Part shown: piece by piece, positions 52,817 to 61,841 of the stretch | Numbering within the stretch: position 1 is the stretch's first letter | Layout of the letters: every line of letters begins with the position of its first letter | From: Granulosicoccus sp047634635 | GTDB lineage: Bacteria > Pseudomonadota > Gammaproteobacteria > Granulosicoccales > Granulosicoccaceae | Direction: 5' to 3' | Assembly: GCA_047634635.1 (NCBI GenBank) | Contig: JBLIIE010000005.1 | Location: forward strand, 1-64,000 | DNA: 64,000 nt | Notes under the pieces: generated by a model | What the model was told of the DNA's origin: nothing | Database searches by the model: none | The model's input: the letters and a program-made list of their open reading frames with translations, nothing else | Position numbers and translations under genes: made by a program

Positions 52817-54013
52817 ATGGCCTCCATTGAACGCATTCGCTGTGTACTATTGAGTTCTCCATACGCCACCACAGAGGAACCTGAAATAAAGGCGTGTTTT
52901 CCCAATGGTCCAAAACGCACGGTGGGCATGGTTGAGGTGACGTTGGACAACGGAATCACAGGAGTTGGCGAAGGATATATGGCAGTGTTTGCACCAAAAG
53001 TGTTCGAATCCATTGTTGATTTAACAAAACCTTACTTGATAGGAAAAGACGGCTTCGACATTGCTGCCAGAGTGCGGGACCTTTGCAGCGTTTGCGACTA
53101 CTGGTCATTAGAGGGGGCCGCCCGACATGTCACTAGCGCTTATGAAATAGCACTGGTTGATGCTAAAGCCAAAAGCCAAGGCATGCCTGCATATAGACTT
53201 TTTGGAAGTACACAAGCCGAATCCATACAAGTCTATGGCAGTGGGGGTTGCTGTGACACGAAAGAGCAGTTTATGCGCGAGCTTGATTTGCTCGACGCTT
53301 TGGGTATCGTGCAATATAAGATTCGAGCACAAAAAACAGATATTCAGAGAACCGCATGGATACTTGAAGAAGCGGGTCGCCGCGGCATCAGTATCGGTAT
53401 AGATATGTGTCAGAACCTTGCCGACCCTCCACAGGCAGTTAACGACGTAGTTTTTTATATCGAGCAGGTTCGTGCATTAAGCACCCTACCTATTCTTTTT
53501 CTGGAGGAAGCTGTTGGACCCGATTGCCCAGAAGGTTTTAAGGAACTCCGATCCCGAGTGGATATCAAAATTTGTGGTGGTGAGATCATTACTACACCAA
53601 AGGAAATGATCAATCGCATCAATGATGATATCTATGAATTTGTTCAACCTGATGCATCCGTCATTGGAGGTATTACAGCTGTATTACAGATATTCGAAGC
53701 AGCACGTGATACAGACACTGGGGTCGTTGTTCATGCCTGGGGTGGCGCTGTCGCCATTATGTCAAACTATCACGCAGCCTTCGCTGCTGGTGGACACCTC
53801 GTTGAATATCCTATGCTCGACTTCCCACTTGGCCAAGATATGAAGAGTGATCAGAGCCAGATACAAGACGGAAGATTAATAAAACCAACAGCCCCGGGTA
53901 TCGGCGTTACGCTAACATCTGACATAGAAGCTCGATACCCTTTCGACGAATCTGCCGTGTACTCCTGCAAACAACACGATTGGGGGCGGGCACAGGATAA
54001 CTATTGGCAGTGA
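52817..54013 (+). CDS. Enolase-superfamily (mandelate racemase/muconate lactonizing) enzyme
   Basis: 398 residues. N-terminal capping domain, then a (beta/alpha)7 barrel. Lys168 and Arg170 (VQYKIRAQ) take the KxK catalytic position, with Arg for the second Lys. Metal ligands: Asp196 (IGIDMCQN), Glu230 (FLEEAV), Glu256 (ICGGEI). His306 (VVVHAWGG) fits the acid-base His of MR-type enzymes. Members dehydrate or epimerise acid sugars. ATG at 52817 is 4 bp after the sulfatase stop. It probably acts on an acid produced from the sulfated or oxidised sugar; exact reaction unknown. Confidence 0.87.
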   Translation: MASIERIRCVLLSSPYATTEEPEIKACFPNGPKRTVGMVEVTLDNGITGVGEGYMAVFAPKVFESIVDLTKPYLIGKDGFDIAARVRDLCSVCDYWSLEGAARHVTSAYEIALVDAKAKSQGMPAYRLFGSTQAESIQVYGSGGCCDTKEQFMRELDLLDALGIVQYKIRAQKTDIQRTAWILEEAGRRGISIGIDMCQNLADPPQAVNDVVFYIEQVRALSTLPILFLEEAVGPDCPEGFKELRSRVDIKICGGEIITTPKEMINRINDDIYEFVQPDASVIGGITAVLQIFEAARDTDTGVVVHAWGGAVAIMSNYHAAFAAGGHLVEYPMLDFPLGQDMKSDQSQIQDGRLIKPTAPGIGVTLTSDIEARYPFDESAVYSCKQHDWGRAQDNYWQ

Positions 54014-54501
54014 ACTCGAAACTAGATGACTCGAAATCTGTTATTGAGGATATGCGAGGCTATATTTACTGGATTGTGCCTGCACATACATTGCATTTAA
54101 TACACTCCAGCTTGCTAACCGGTCTGTCACCGGCGCATGGTCATACCGGATCTGATTAAGTGGTGATGGACAAACAAAGCTCGTTCCCTCTTCCCTACTA
54201 CGCCCACTACCTACACCACCGCCCGTTCGAAGTGAACTATGACGTGAGAAGAGCTATTTGAACAAAATTAAAACTAGCCGAAGAAACTCTGGCTAGCCAC
54301 CTAAAAGGAAACAGTAATTTTATAGATTCCTTTGCACCAACCGCTGTGTATCAGAATAATGATGTGTAAGCTGAGTCAGCGGCAACGGGAGACATTATTG
54401 GATCACGGTGTACGGCTAGCCAAAGAGCGGCAGATTACCGTAGTCGAGACGATACTCTTTTAGCTAGATACGCTTATCATATTTGGGCAACCCCTAGTCA
54501 A
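54014..54501. other. 488-bp convergent intergenic region, possibly decayed coding DNA
   Basis: Lies between the enolase-superfamily gene and nanK. A 34-codon frame at about 54360-54464 (KLSQRQRETLLDHGVRLAKE) is helical but unrecognised. Elsewhere stops are frequent in all frames. No terminator was called. Nothing here could be tied to the nan genes. Confidence 0.3.
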
Positions 54502-55386
54502 CTAACAACTATTTTCAATCAGCGCTCCAATCAACACTGATTGAGCCTCCAGCTTTGCAGGCACAACCTGCACACGAAAAAGCTTAGGCTCAGTATCAAT
54601 AAATGTCTGTAATGAATTGCAATAACCTGTCGACAGACCAACACCACCACCGATGACAACAGTTGAAATACCGATAGCGGCTGCAAGATTTCCACAAAGT
54701 TCTGCAACCGCAGCAGCTGAGCTTTCCACAAGTTGTGTTGCCCATATATTTCCTGCCAAATGAAACTCTACGATGTCTTTAGCAGTGTAATCATTGCCTT
54801 TAAGCAATTGCGCTTGTCTCTCCATTGCGCGTCCAGAAGCGGCGTTCTCTACAGTACCTATGCGCCCAGAACCACACAATTCGGTAGAGTTTCTGATAGT
54901 CATGAATCCAACGTGCCCTGCCAAACCATTATTTGAAACAACTGGCTTTCCGTTGAGTACACAGACTCCACCCACACCTGTTGATACGGTGATGTAGGCA
55001 AATGCTGGCATATTAAGCCCTGCCCCATAAACAGCCTCCGCTAAACCCGCAGCCACGGCATCATTCATCACCGTTACCTTTTTCTTAAGACGTGTTTCGA
55101 AAATTTTCTTGAGCTGAACTTGTTCGACGCCCTTAAGCGTGTTGGTATTTATTGCATGCCAACAACCTTCACTATCAACACGACCAGAAACAGCAATACC
55201 TACTCGATCAGATGAGCTGTACTGCAACTTATTCAGCAGTTCATTAATAGTGTTGATTTGAGATTCAGCGCCAGCGCCACTTTCCGTTCTAACTTGATGG
55301 TGAACAATCAACTCACCATTAAGGTAGCGTGCTGCCGCAATTTTGGTTCCACCAAGATCCACGGCTAAACCGGTTACATCACTCAC
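54502..55386 (-). CDS. nanK: N-acetylmannosamine kinase, ROK family
   Basis: 294 residues. Phosphorylates ManNAc at O6. ROK features: phosphate-binding LAVDLGGTKIAAAR, catalytic Asp109 in VMNDAVAAGLAEA, ITVSTGVGGVCVLNG, and GLAGHVGFM with His158. The zinc motif normally CxCGxxGCxE reads C171-G-S-G-R-I-G-T-V-E: only the first Cys remains, with Ser173 and Thr178 in place of the others, so zinc is probably not bound in the usual way. GTG at 55386 overlaps the nanE stop by 4 bp. Confidence 0.87.
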   Translation of the reverse strand: MSDVTGLAVDLGGTKIAAARYLNGELIVHHQVRTESGAGAESQINTINELLNKLQYSSSDRVGIAVSGRVDSEGCWHAINTNTLKGVEQVQLKKIFETRLKKKVTVMNDAVAAGLAEAVYGAGLNMPAFAYITVSTGVGGVCVLNGKPVVSNNGLAGHVGFMTIRNSTELCGSGRIGTVENAASGRAMERQAQLLKGNDYTAKDIVEFHLAGNIWATQLVESSAAAVAELCGNLAAAIGISTVVIGGGVGLSTGYCNSLQTFIDTEPKLFRVQVVPAKLEAQSVLIGALIENSC

Positions 55387-56072
55387 CGACCAGTATCCTG
55401 CATTGCATCAAAAAACCAACCCACGACATGCTCCATCCGTGTGATGGCACTACCAACGGTCACGCAGTCGGCTCCGTTTTCAAGAGCACTTGCAGCGAGC
55501 TGAGGTGTATTAAATCTACCCTCAGCCATTACGAGCGAATCATATTGCTCAGTGATTTGTGCAAATTTTTGCAGTAAATCAAAATCAGGCTCAACACCAC
55601 ACGGCTGAGTCTCGCGGGTATAACCAGATAGTGTTGTTCCAATTACATTGCAGCCCAAATCTAGCGCTCTCTTACCATCTGTAAGGGTTGCACAGTCAGC
55701 CATGGTAAATTTTTTTTCTGCTTGAATTCTCCGTACAAGAATATCAACATCGACGGGCCGCGGCCGCGCCGTAGCATCAAGCGCAATGATATCAGCACCT
55801 GCACTAATGAGATCATCGACGTCTGTAAGTGTCGGTGTGATGATCACAGGAATCTCAGGATCAATGCATTTCACAATTCCGATCACTGGTATTTTCAACA
55901 CCCGCTTTACTGCAGCAACGTTATTAACACCTTCAATTCGAACGGCACCGGCACCAGACATTTCTGCCGTTCTGGCCATTGCCACGATGATATCCAAGGT
56001 ATCCATCGGACTGCCGGAAATGGGTTGGCAAGAAACAATCAATGCTCGTTTTAACTGATCAAGAGAACACAT
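55383..56072 (-). CDS. nanE: N-acetylmannosamine-6-phosphate 2-epimerase
   Basis: 229 residues, TIM barrel. Converts ManNAc-6-P to GlcNAc-6-P. NanE blocks: LIVSCQPISGSPMDTLDIIV, GAGAVRIEGVNNVAAV, PVIGIVKCIDPEIPVIITPT, GADIIALDATARPRP and FTMADCATLTDGKRALDLGC, then VIGTTLSGYT and LVMAEGRFNTPQ. Key Lys (VKC) and Glu (RIEG, MAEG) are present. It follows the second GntR regulator by 43 bp and overlaps nanK. Downstream nagA/nagB are not in the window. Confidence 0.93.
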   Translation of the reverse strand: MCSLDQLKRALIVSCQPISGSPMDTLDIIVAMARTAEMSGAGAVRIEGVNNVAAVKRVLKIPVIGIVKCIDPEIPVIITPTLTDVDDLISAGADIIALDATARPRPVDVDILVRRIQAEKKFTMADCATLTDGKRALDLGCNVIGTTLSGYTRETQPCGVEPDFDLLQKFAQITEQYDSLVMAEGRFNTPQLAASALENGADCVTVGSAITRMEHVVGWFFDAMQDTGR

Positions 56073-56115
56073 GCAATTCCTCGATTATCTGCAATTGGAT
56101 AACAACGTGAAGACG

Positions 56116-56805
56116 CTACGAATCAAGTGCCTGATGAAAATAGGTCCCAAAGTTTCTGGTTAAGTGATGAGTTAAAATATCAACAGCAGTGTCACCATTC
56201 TTGTCGACCAATGCTTTCACTATCAACCGATGTTCGTCGTTACTTGTGCGATTTCTAATCGCAAAGTCATCTAATAATGGTCTGCTTTTCATGAGTTGTT
56301 CTACGAAGGCATCATGCAGGGCTACAAATATAGGGTTACCGGATATCTCCGCCAGTATTCTGTGGAACTTGACGTCTGCATTACGGAATCCTTCAGCATC
56401 GTGCAAGCATCGATCGCATTCATCGATAGTTTCAATCATGCGCGCAATATGTGCATTAGTGGCATGGTCAATCGCGTGGCGTAACATGCTGGTTTCCAAA
56501 AACAAGCGCGCCTGTTCCAAATGGGCACGTCCTTCACTACCCTCGAAGAAAAACCGCGCAGCCTCTCCAATGCCTCCCATCATTTCACTTAATGAAGGTT
56601 TAACAACTCTTGGCCTTTTTCCCTTCGAGTGATCAACAAGTTTTCGCCCTTGCAGAATCGTCATCGCCTCTCGGACAACGTTTCGGCCAATCTCATATTG
56701 GTCGCACAGTTCCCGCTCTGAAGGATACATGTCGCCAACGTTGAGCCTTCCCGTGAGAACTTCAGCGGCTAAGTTGTCTGCGATTTGAACTGCTGAAATT
56801 GACAC
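56116..56805 (-). CDS. GntR/FCD regulator 2 of the sialic-acid locus
   Basis: About 229 residues and a close paralogue of the regulator at 48842-49543: IADNLAAEVLTGRLNVGDMY, PSERELCDQYEIGRNVVREA, MTILQG, KGKRPRVVKP, then FCD blocks HLEQARLFLETSMLRHAIDH, FHRILAEISGNPIF and DEHRLIVKALVDKN. GTG at 56805 aligns with its paralogue's start; another GTG is at 56841. It leads the nanE-nanK unit. Its HTH differs at several positions from regulator 1 but the recognition helices are nearly the same, so both may bind the same sites. Confidence 0.9.
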   Translation of the reverse strand: MSISAVQIADNLAAEVLTGRLNVGDMYPSERELCDQYEIGRNVVREAMTILQGRKLVDHSKGKRPRVVKPSLSEMMGGIGEAARFFFEGSEGRAHLEQARLFLETSMLRHAIDHATNAHIARMIETIDECDRCLHDAEGFRNADVKFHRILAEISGNPIFVALHDAFVEQLMKSRPLLDDFAIRNRTSNDEHRLIVKALVDKNGDTAVDILTHHLTRNFGTYFHQALDS

Positions 56806-56880
56806 CTGACTGCGAACCACTCTATGGACTGTAAGACACACCGGGCAACAGTATCATTTTTGTGCCTAAAATAATTGCTA

Positions 56881-56890
56881 TGGTCAACCA
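56881..56890. promoter_or_regulatory. GntR operator-like palindrome upstream of regulator 2
   Basis: TGGTCAACCA is a near-perfect palindrome (reverse complement TGGTTGACCA) of the FadR-subfamily TGGT-N-ACCA type. Flanked by A/T, 76 bp before the GTG at 56805. The same core in reverse (TTTGGTTGAC) is found at 49615-49624, tying the two promoters together. Confidence 0.5.
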
Positions 56891-57004
56891 AAATCCGCGT
56901 TAGAAATGAGTACATTTCAAAGCTACTTCAGACTTGGTGGCCGTTCCTGACTAAACATGCGATTCTAGCTTCAACTGCCTCAGCCAACATTAGTTCGACA
57001 ATGA

Positions 57005-57946
57005 TCATTTTGATATAACGCTTTCAGCGATTTTATTAAGATGCGTATCCCAGGTTCCACAACAACCGCCACAGATATCCATATGGGGATGGCGACGCAT
57101 CAGGTCACCTACCTGTCGCCCCAGTTCTGACGGGTTGCCATCTTCCAGATGTCCTATTTTGCACAAGCTGATCTTGTCCATTACCGACGCATTTGGCCGC
57201 ACACCTCTGATCCTTCCTACCCAACTTTCCGTCGCAAGTGCAGGTTCATATTCCAGTGGATGAACACAATTGATCATAAAAAAAGCGATTGAGTTGTCTG
57301 TTGCCGCATCGATTGTTGTAATGGCTTCACCTAAGCTGGGTCCCGTATTGAGTTTAGAACTGCTATCTAATGATAGCGAAATACACAATGGGATGTCCTG
57401 CTCGGCAGCAGCTCTGGCAATTCCAATGGACTCAGGAATGCTACTAAATGTAATTGCAGAGGCGATGTCTACGTCGGCGCGTTTCAATGTTTCGAGTTGC
57501 ACAGAGTGATAGTCTTGCGCTTCATCCTCCGTGATAGTTCGATTGACTTTATAAGCATCACCACGCGGCCCAATTAATCCTTGCACGAGAATGTTATCAA
57601 CATCGGTTATATAGTCTTTGCTAATATTGCGTAAAAAATCAATACACTGAAAATTAATATCAGCAAGACCATCTGTGGAATAGCCGAGTAGCGCTCCCCA
57701 GTCCGGACTAGCGCGATAGTCTAATCCTCCGACTAACGCTGACATATTGTGTTTTGCTACAACATCGAAATATTTCCGGTACATCCCTGTTAGCGCTGCA
57801 ACCGCTTTTGGATTCTTAAGAAGTTCGAAGACAGCGAAGTGTGGGAAATCAAAACCATGTTTGTACATGATTTCAGTTTCAGTGCCACCCTCGCACATGT
57901 AGTAATTTCCCGAGATCTGCTCAGGAAAAAGTTTGGATTTATTCAT
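57005..57946 (-). CDS. Homocysteine S-methyltransferase family protein
   Basis: 313 residues, TIM barrel. Zinc ligands are Cys in FMINCVHPLE and the Cys pair in DICGGCCGTWDTHL, the classical N-C...GGCCGT pattern. CEGGTETEIMYKHGFDFPHF near the start is the family's G-G-T/M-x-T region. Such enzymes move a methyl group from S-methylmethionine, betaine or similar donors to homocysteine. ATG at 57946 has GGGG upstream; a TTG at 57952 is also in frame. No link to the nan unit is evident except closeness; demethylation of a betaine-type compound is possible. Confidence 0.85.
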   Translation of the reverse strand: MNKSKLFPEQISGNYYMCEGGTETEIMYKHGFDFPHFAVFELLKNPKAVAALTGMYRKYFDVVAKHNMSALVGGLDYRASPDWGALLGYSTDGLADINFQCIDFLRNISKDYITDVDNILVQGLIGPRGDAYKVNRTITEDEAQDYHSVQLETLKRADVDIASAITFSSIPESIGIARAAAEQDIPLCISLSLDSSSKLNTGPSLGEAITTIDAATDNSIAFFMINCVHPLEYEPALATESWVGRIRGVRPNASVMDKISLCKIGHLEDGNPSELGRQVGDLMRRHPHMDICGGCCGTWDTHLNKIAESVISK

Positions 57947-58008
57947 CGACAAACCCCGGTAATATCGTTAAAGGAAAAATAGCGTCATATTTACTAAGAG
58001 TTGTTCGC

Positions 58009-59415
58009 CTATGCTTCTTTAACATCAGGTTCAATATTCTGGTTAAAGCAGAATCGGTTTTCAGAGTCGTACTTTGTCTTGATTTTAACAAGACGCTGGT
58101 AGTTCGGACCAAAGGCCGTTCGAGTCAGCTCCGTACCGTCTTCCCCATGTCCAGTGAAGTTTAAATAGACGCGACCCTGATGACCGAAGTGCTCCGCGCT
58201 CGTTAACCCGTCCCGTGACCAGGCAATATTTACGGCATCGTCGGCAGGATCAGTCCAAACACCATCCAGTGAATACATCCATCCCATAGACCTATCGCCA
58301 AAGGCGGTCGCATCCGACGCTACCTCAGCAGTCTCTCCACCAAAATTCCATAATGAGGAGAGTGAGTTATTCGAGGGGGCGGAGGACGCGTTCTCGATTG
58401 CAAGATCAATCATCTCGTTAGGCAGATCGGTCAGATACAGGGCCTTCCAGTAACAGCGGAATTCACCTGCTGGCATCAGTGTGTCGAATAGCTGTTGGAC
58501 ATCGCAATAATTCATCCGACCGGAAAAATCAGCCACCATGTCACCAAGTTCGCGCAGGGGCTGCATCAAAGCCTCGCCTTCTTCAGCATCTCCATTAAAG
58601 AGGCACGCTAGCATATAGATTCTCTTACCCCAATGCTCCTTCGGGAAATCCTCACCCTTGGGGACCTTGGAAAACTCGCAAATCGATCCAACCCGGTTAC
58701 CGTGTTGGGCCAAGAAATCACGCCATGCTCGGATCGGACCCGGGCCATCTTCCAATGCATAGATGGGTGCTGCAAACATGACTTCGGGACCGATGGCATG
58801 CAGAGCGAACTCGAACCGTACAACAACCCCGAAATTACCTCCCCCACCTTGAAGCGCCCATAATAAATCTGGGTTTTCATTGGCACTCGCGCGAATCAGC
58901 TCACCGTCTGCTGTGACTACATCAGCTGCAACCAGATTGTCGATTGACAATCCATGCTGCGCTCGTAGCCAGCCAATACCGCCTGACAGCGTTAGACCCG
59001 CCACGCCCGTGTCTGAGATTAACCCACCTGGCGTTGCCAGCCCGTGAGCTTGAGTGGCGGTGTCCACATCGCGCCAGAGCGCACCGCCCTCGACGATGGC
59101 CACTCGACGGGCAGTATCAACTTCAACACCACGCATCACGGAAAGATCGATCATGACACCGTCGTCACAAACTGCATGGCCGGCTACGTTATGGCCCCCA
59201 CCCCGAATGGCGATGGGCATATTTTGCGCACCTGCAAGCCTTACAGAGGCGATTACATCAATCGTGTCGCGGCACCGAAAGATAACTGCGGGGCGTCGGT
59301 TGATCATTGCGTTCCAGACTGCCCGCACCTCGTCAAAATTCGGGTCGCCAGGCATGAAGATATCTCCACCAAAATTACCAGCAACAGCATTGATTGCAGT
59401 TTTAATATCGTCCAT
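58009..59415 (-). CDS. FAD-linked oxidoreductase (berberine-bridge-like)
   Basis: 468 residues. PCMH-type FAD domain: PIAIRGGGHNVAGHAVCDDG with His75 for covalent FAD attachment, GLATPGGLISDTGVAGLTLS, GGIGWL and DNLVAADVVTADGE, then GGGGNFGVVVRFEF. C-terminal BBE motif NRFCFNQNIEP. The second covalent-bond Cys of plant berberine-bridge enzymes, expected near GVAGLTLSGG, is absent, so FAD is likely singly bound. No signal peptide. Divergent from the GATase1-AraC regulator at 59560, which may control it. Substrate unknown. Confidence 0.88.
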   Translation of the reverse strand: MDDIKTAINAVAGNFGGDIFMPGDPNFDEVRAVWNAMINRRPAVIFRCRDTIDVIASVRLAGAQNMPIAIRGGGHNVAGHAVCDDGVMIDLSVMRGVEVDTARRVAIVEGGALWRDVDTATQAHGLATPGGLISDTGVAGLTLSGGIGWLRAQHGLSIDNLVAADVVTADGELIRASANENPDLLWALQGGGGNFGVVVRFEFALHAIGPEVMFAAPIYALEDGPGPIRAWRDFLAQHGNRVGSICEFSKVPKGEDFPKEHWGKRIYMLACLFNGDAEEGEALMQPLRELGDMVADFSGRMNYCDVQQLFDTLMPAGEFRCYWKALYLTDLPNEMIDLAIENASSAPSNNSLSSLWNFGGETAEVASDATAFGDRSMGWMYSLDGVWTDPADDAVNIAWSRDGLTSAEHFGHQGRVYLNFTGHGEDGTELTRTAFGPNYQRLVKIKTKYDSENRFCFNQNIEPDVKEA

Positions 59416-59559
59416 CTTGGTTCTCCTTCAGGTTGTTAACCTTATGATATGACTACAACGGTACTCGTTCGAGTGGCAAGCCAGACGAATTCAAGGCATA
59501 TTGGTCACGTGACTATGGCAAAACCGCCATGAACATGTTGAATCAGACAAAAGAGTGTT

Positions 59560-60582
59560 ATGCGTAAGAAACCCCTGATCACGTTACTAGTCGCGCCCGA
59601 ATCTTCTGCATCGGTACTCTATGGCCTTTACGACGTGCTGTTTTCCGTCGGTGCGGTTTACCCGGACATGGTGGCTGGCAGCCCGGGGCAGGAGCTTTTA
59701 GATGTTCACATCGTCTCAGCGGATGGTAGGCCGTTTCGCTGCTTAGGCAATATTCCGGTTGAACCCCATAAGGCAATCGATGAACTTGATAAACCGGATG
59801 CAGTGATTGTCTGCGATATGTACACATCGATCTACGATGTACCCAAGAAACGTTATCCCCGGGAGGCTACTTGGTTAAAGAAAATGCACGACAACGGAGC
59901 GCTTATTACATCAGTCTGCTCGGGATCACTCTTACTGGCGGATGTGGGGCTTTTGAACGGGCGTGAGGCGACAGCCCACTGGGCATACCGCGACATGTTC
60001 CAGCGCCATTACCCACAGGTCTCGTTCCGCAGTGAATCCGTGCTTTGTCTAGCGGCCGAAGGCGACCGTATAGTGACCGCTGGAGGAGTCAGCGCGTGGC
60101 ATGATCTTTCGGTATATTTAATCGCGCGGTTCTGTGGGTACCAACACGCAATAGAAACTGCGAAGGTGTTTCTCATCAGTGGACATTCCGAGGGTCAGTC
60201 GCCCTACTCGGTAATGACCCGCCCGATGGAGTCAGCAGACGGGCTGATATCAGACTGCCAGGCCTGGATTGCTGACAACTATGCAGCTGACAAACCCGTT
60301 GAACGGATGGTTGATCATTCGGGACTGAACGTTCGCACCTTTTCACGTCGCTTTCGGGCGGCGACAGGGTTTGCGCCGATTGAATATGTGCAGGCACTTA
60401 GGATCGAGGAAGCCAAACAGAAGCTGGGATACGATACGCTTTCAATCGACGAAGTTGCAGAGTCTGTCGGTTACGATGATCCAGCTTCATTCCGGCGTAT
60501 CTTCAAGCGTAATGTCGGGCAATCGCCAGCGGTCTACCGGAAGAAATTTCAGCGCATTTCACAAATCAATAGTGGAAAATAA
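59560..60582 (+). CDS. GATase1-like (DJ-1/PfpI) AraC-family regulator
   Basis: 340 residues. N-terminal DJ-1/PfpI-like domain (about 5-190): ITLLVAPESSASVLYGLYDV, the nucleophile-elbow-like SVCSGSLLLADVGLLNGREA with Cys120, and a TAHW segment. C-terminal AraC HTH pair (about 230-330): VERMVDHSGLNVRTFSRRFR and TGFAPIEYVQALRIEEAKQK, then DEVAESVGYDDPASFRRIFK. Regulators of this build often sense quaternary amines or related metabolites. Divergent from the FAD oxidoreductase by 144 bp, so probably its regulator. Confidence 0.9.
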   Translation: MRKKPLITLLVAPESSASVLYGLYDVLFSVGAVYPDMVAGSPGQELLDVHIVSADGRPFRCLGNIPVEPHKAIDELDKPDAVIVCDMYTSIYDVPKKRYPREATWLKKMHDNGALITSVCSGSLLLADVGLLNGREATAHWAYRDMFQRHYPQVSFRSESVLCLAAEGDRIVTAGGVSAWHDLSVYLIARFCGYQHAIETAKVFLISGHSEGQSPYSVMTRPMESADGLISDCQAWIADNYAADKPVERMVDHSGLNVRTFSRRFRAATGFAPIEYVQALRIEEAKQKLGYDTLSIDEVAESVGYDDPASFRRIFKRNVGQSPAVYRKKFQRISQINSGK

Positions 60583-60620
60583 TTTGTAATCTCTAGACGT
60601 TGGTTGACTGTCAAACGCCA

Positions 60621-61841
60621 TCACCGTGCACGTACTTGCACACGCTCGCCGATATCATTAAGAATGTTCCGGAGTTCATCGTAGTCTGGGTGACGCACCC
60701 GCAACCAAGCGTTAGCCATATAACCTGCTTCAACACCTTGTGTAGGTGTACCCGTTTCGGGAAAATAGTGTTCTACAACGTTGTCCCCATACTGGTCAAA
60801 CATGCGTTCAAGGCCGTCGTATCCACAAATTTGACCATCCTGATCTGGTCGCAGCGCGATGATGCCACATGAATAATGACGTGTTGGTTTCTGATCAATC
60901 TTATGGTGACACACCGCCATTGCCCATTCGCGGTACAAGTCAAATTCGTTGCCCGCACAATAACTTTCCCATTGGCCAACACCTGGAGGGCGGCACCCTA
61001 TTTCGGAAAAGCGTAAACCCTTGGGGCCAAGAAACCACTCCATATGGGTTGCGGATGTATGCAACCCTAGCGCATCCATGACCTTTCGACCCATAGCCTT
61101 AATTTCATCGTAGCCAGGATCGTCCAACCGATTGGTTGATATGATCTGTGGTGAAACCCAGCGCGAGCGCATGGCTTCGAGCACATTGGGATAGTAATGA
61201 CTGATGAATTCATGGCCAACTTCTCCTTGTACAGCGACGGTGTCGTAGAAACCTTCGTGTCCTTCGACGAACTCCTCAATAGCAACCGCTGCGCCATCGG
61301 CTAAACCACATTCACGAGAAATGGTGATTAGCTCGTCTTTATTGTTAGCCCTGTAAGTGCCCGCAGCACCCGCGGCATCACGAGGCTTGATAATTACCGG
61401 ATAACCGTGCTCCTCAGCAAATTCGTGAGCATCTGCGGTACTTGTTACACCGGCTGACGCGGCGGTAGGAACACCCGCATTGCGCAGCACCTCCTTCATT
61501 GCTACCTTGTCGCGGCAAAGATAAGCGGTTTGGGCAGTAGTCCCAGGGATACCACAAAGCTCCCGAACATGGGCTGCAGGCATAACGTGCGCCTCTACTA
61601 CGGCTTCAAGTCGATCCACCCAGCAGTTTGCTTGTGCCTGTTTGACGGCCCATTCAAGGGCTGCTTCATCGGTGACTGATTTGATTTGTTGATAGGAATG
61701 TAGGCAATCACGCGTCTCGTTGTCCAACCATTCAAAGGGCCTTTCTCCGATACCAATCACGTTCGCCCCGATGGAGGCCAAAGCGCGTACAAATTGTTTT
61801 TGATTTGCAGGGAAACCGGGCTCGATAAAAACAATATTCAT
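60621..61841 (-). CDS. ATP-grasp ligase 1 of the esterase/ATP-grasp cluster
   Basis: 406 residues. ATP-grasp order: N-terminal Rossmann-like part (NIVFIEPGFPANQKQFVRAL), CRDKVAMKEVLRNAGVPTAA, ATP-binding HGYPVIIKPRDAAGAAGTYR, IEEFVEGHEGFYD, then HMEWFLGPKGLRFSEIGCRP with the Mg-binding Glu residues. It resembles carbamoyl-phosphate-synthase-like ATP-grasp enzymes that join a carboxylate to an amine. ATG at 61841 overlaps the esterase stop by 1 bp (TGATG). The substrate is unknown. Last gene of the minus-strand run. Confidence 0.85.
   Translation of the reverse strand: MNIVFIEPGFPANQKQFVRALASIGANVIGIGERPFEWLDNETRDCLHSYQQIKSVTDEAALEWAVKQAQANCWVDRLEAVVEAHVMPAAHVRELCGIPGTTAQTAYLCRDKVAMKEVLRNAGVPTAASAGVTSTADAHEFAEEHGYPVIIKPRDAAGAAGTYRANNKDELITISRECGLADGAAVAIEEFVEGHEGFYDTVAVQGEVGHEFISHYYPNVLEAMRSRWVSPQIISTNRLDDPGYDEIKAMGRKVMDALGLHTSATHMEWFLGPKGLRFSEIGCRPPGVGQWESYCAGNEFDLYREWAMAVCHHKIDQKPTRHYSCGIIALRPDQDGQICGYDGLERMFDQYGDNVVEHYFPETGTPTQGVEAGYMANAWLRVRHPDYDELRNILNDIGERVQVRAR

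Noticed and set aside
54360..54464. Small 34-codon gene
   Set aside because: No ribosome site and no similarity; surrounding DNA is full of stops.
60601..60610. TGGTTGACTG, identical to the 10-mer at 49616-49625
   Set aside because: It lies between convergent genes with no promoter to control, and is more likely a chance match.
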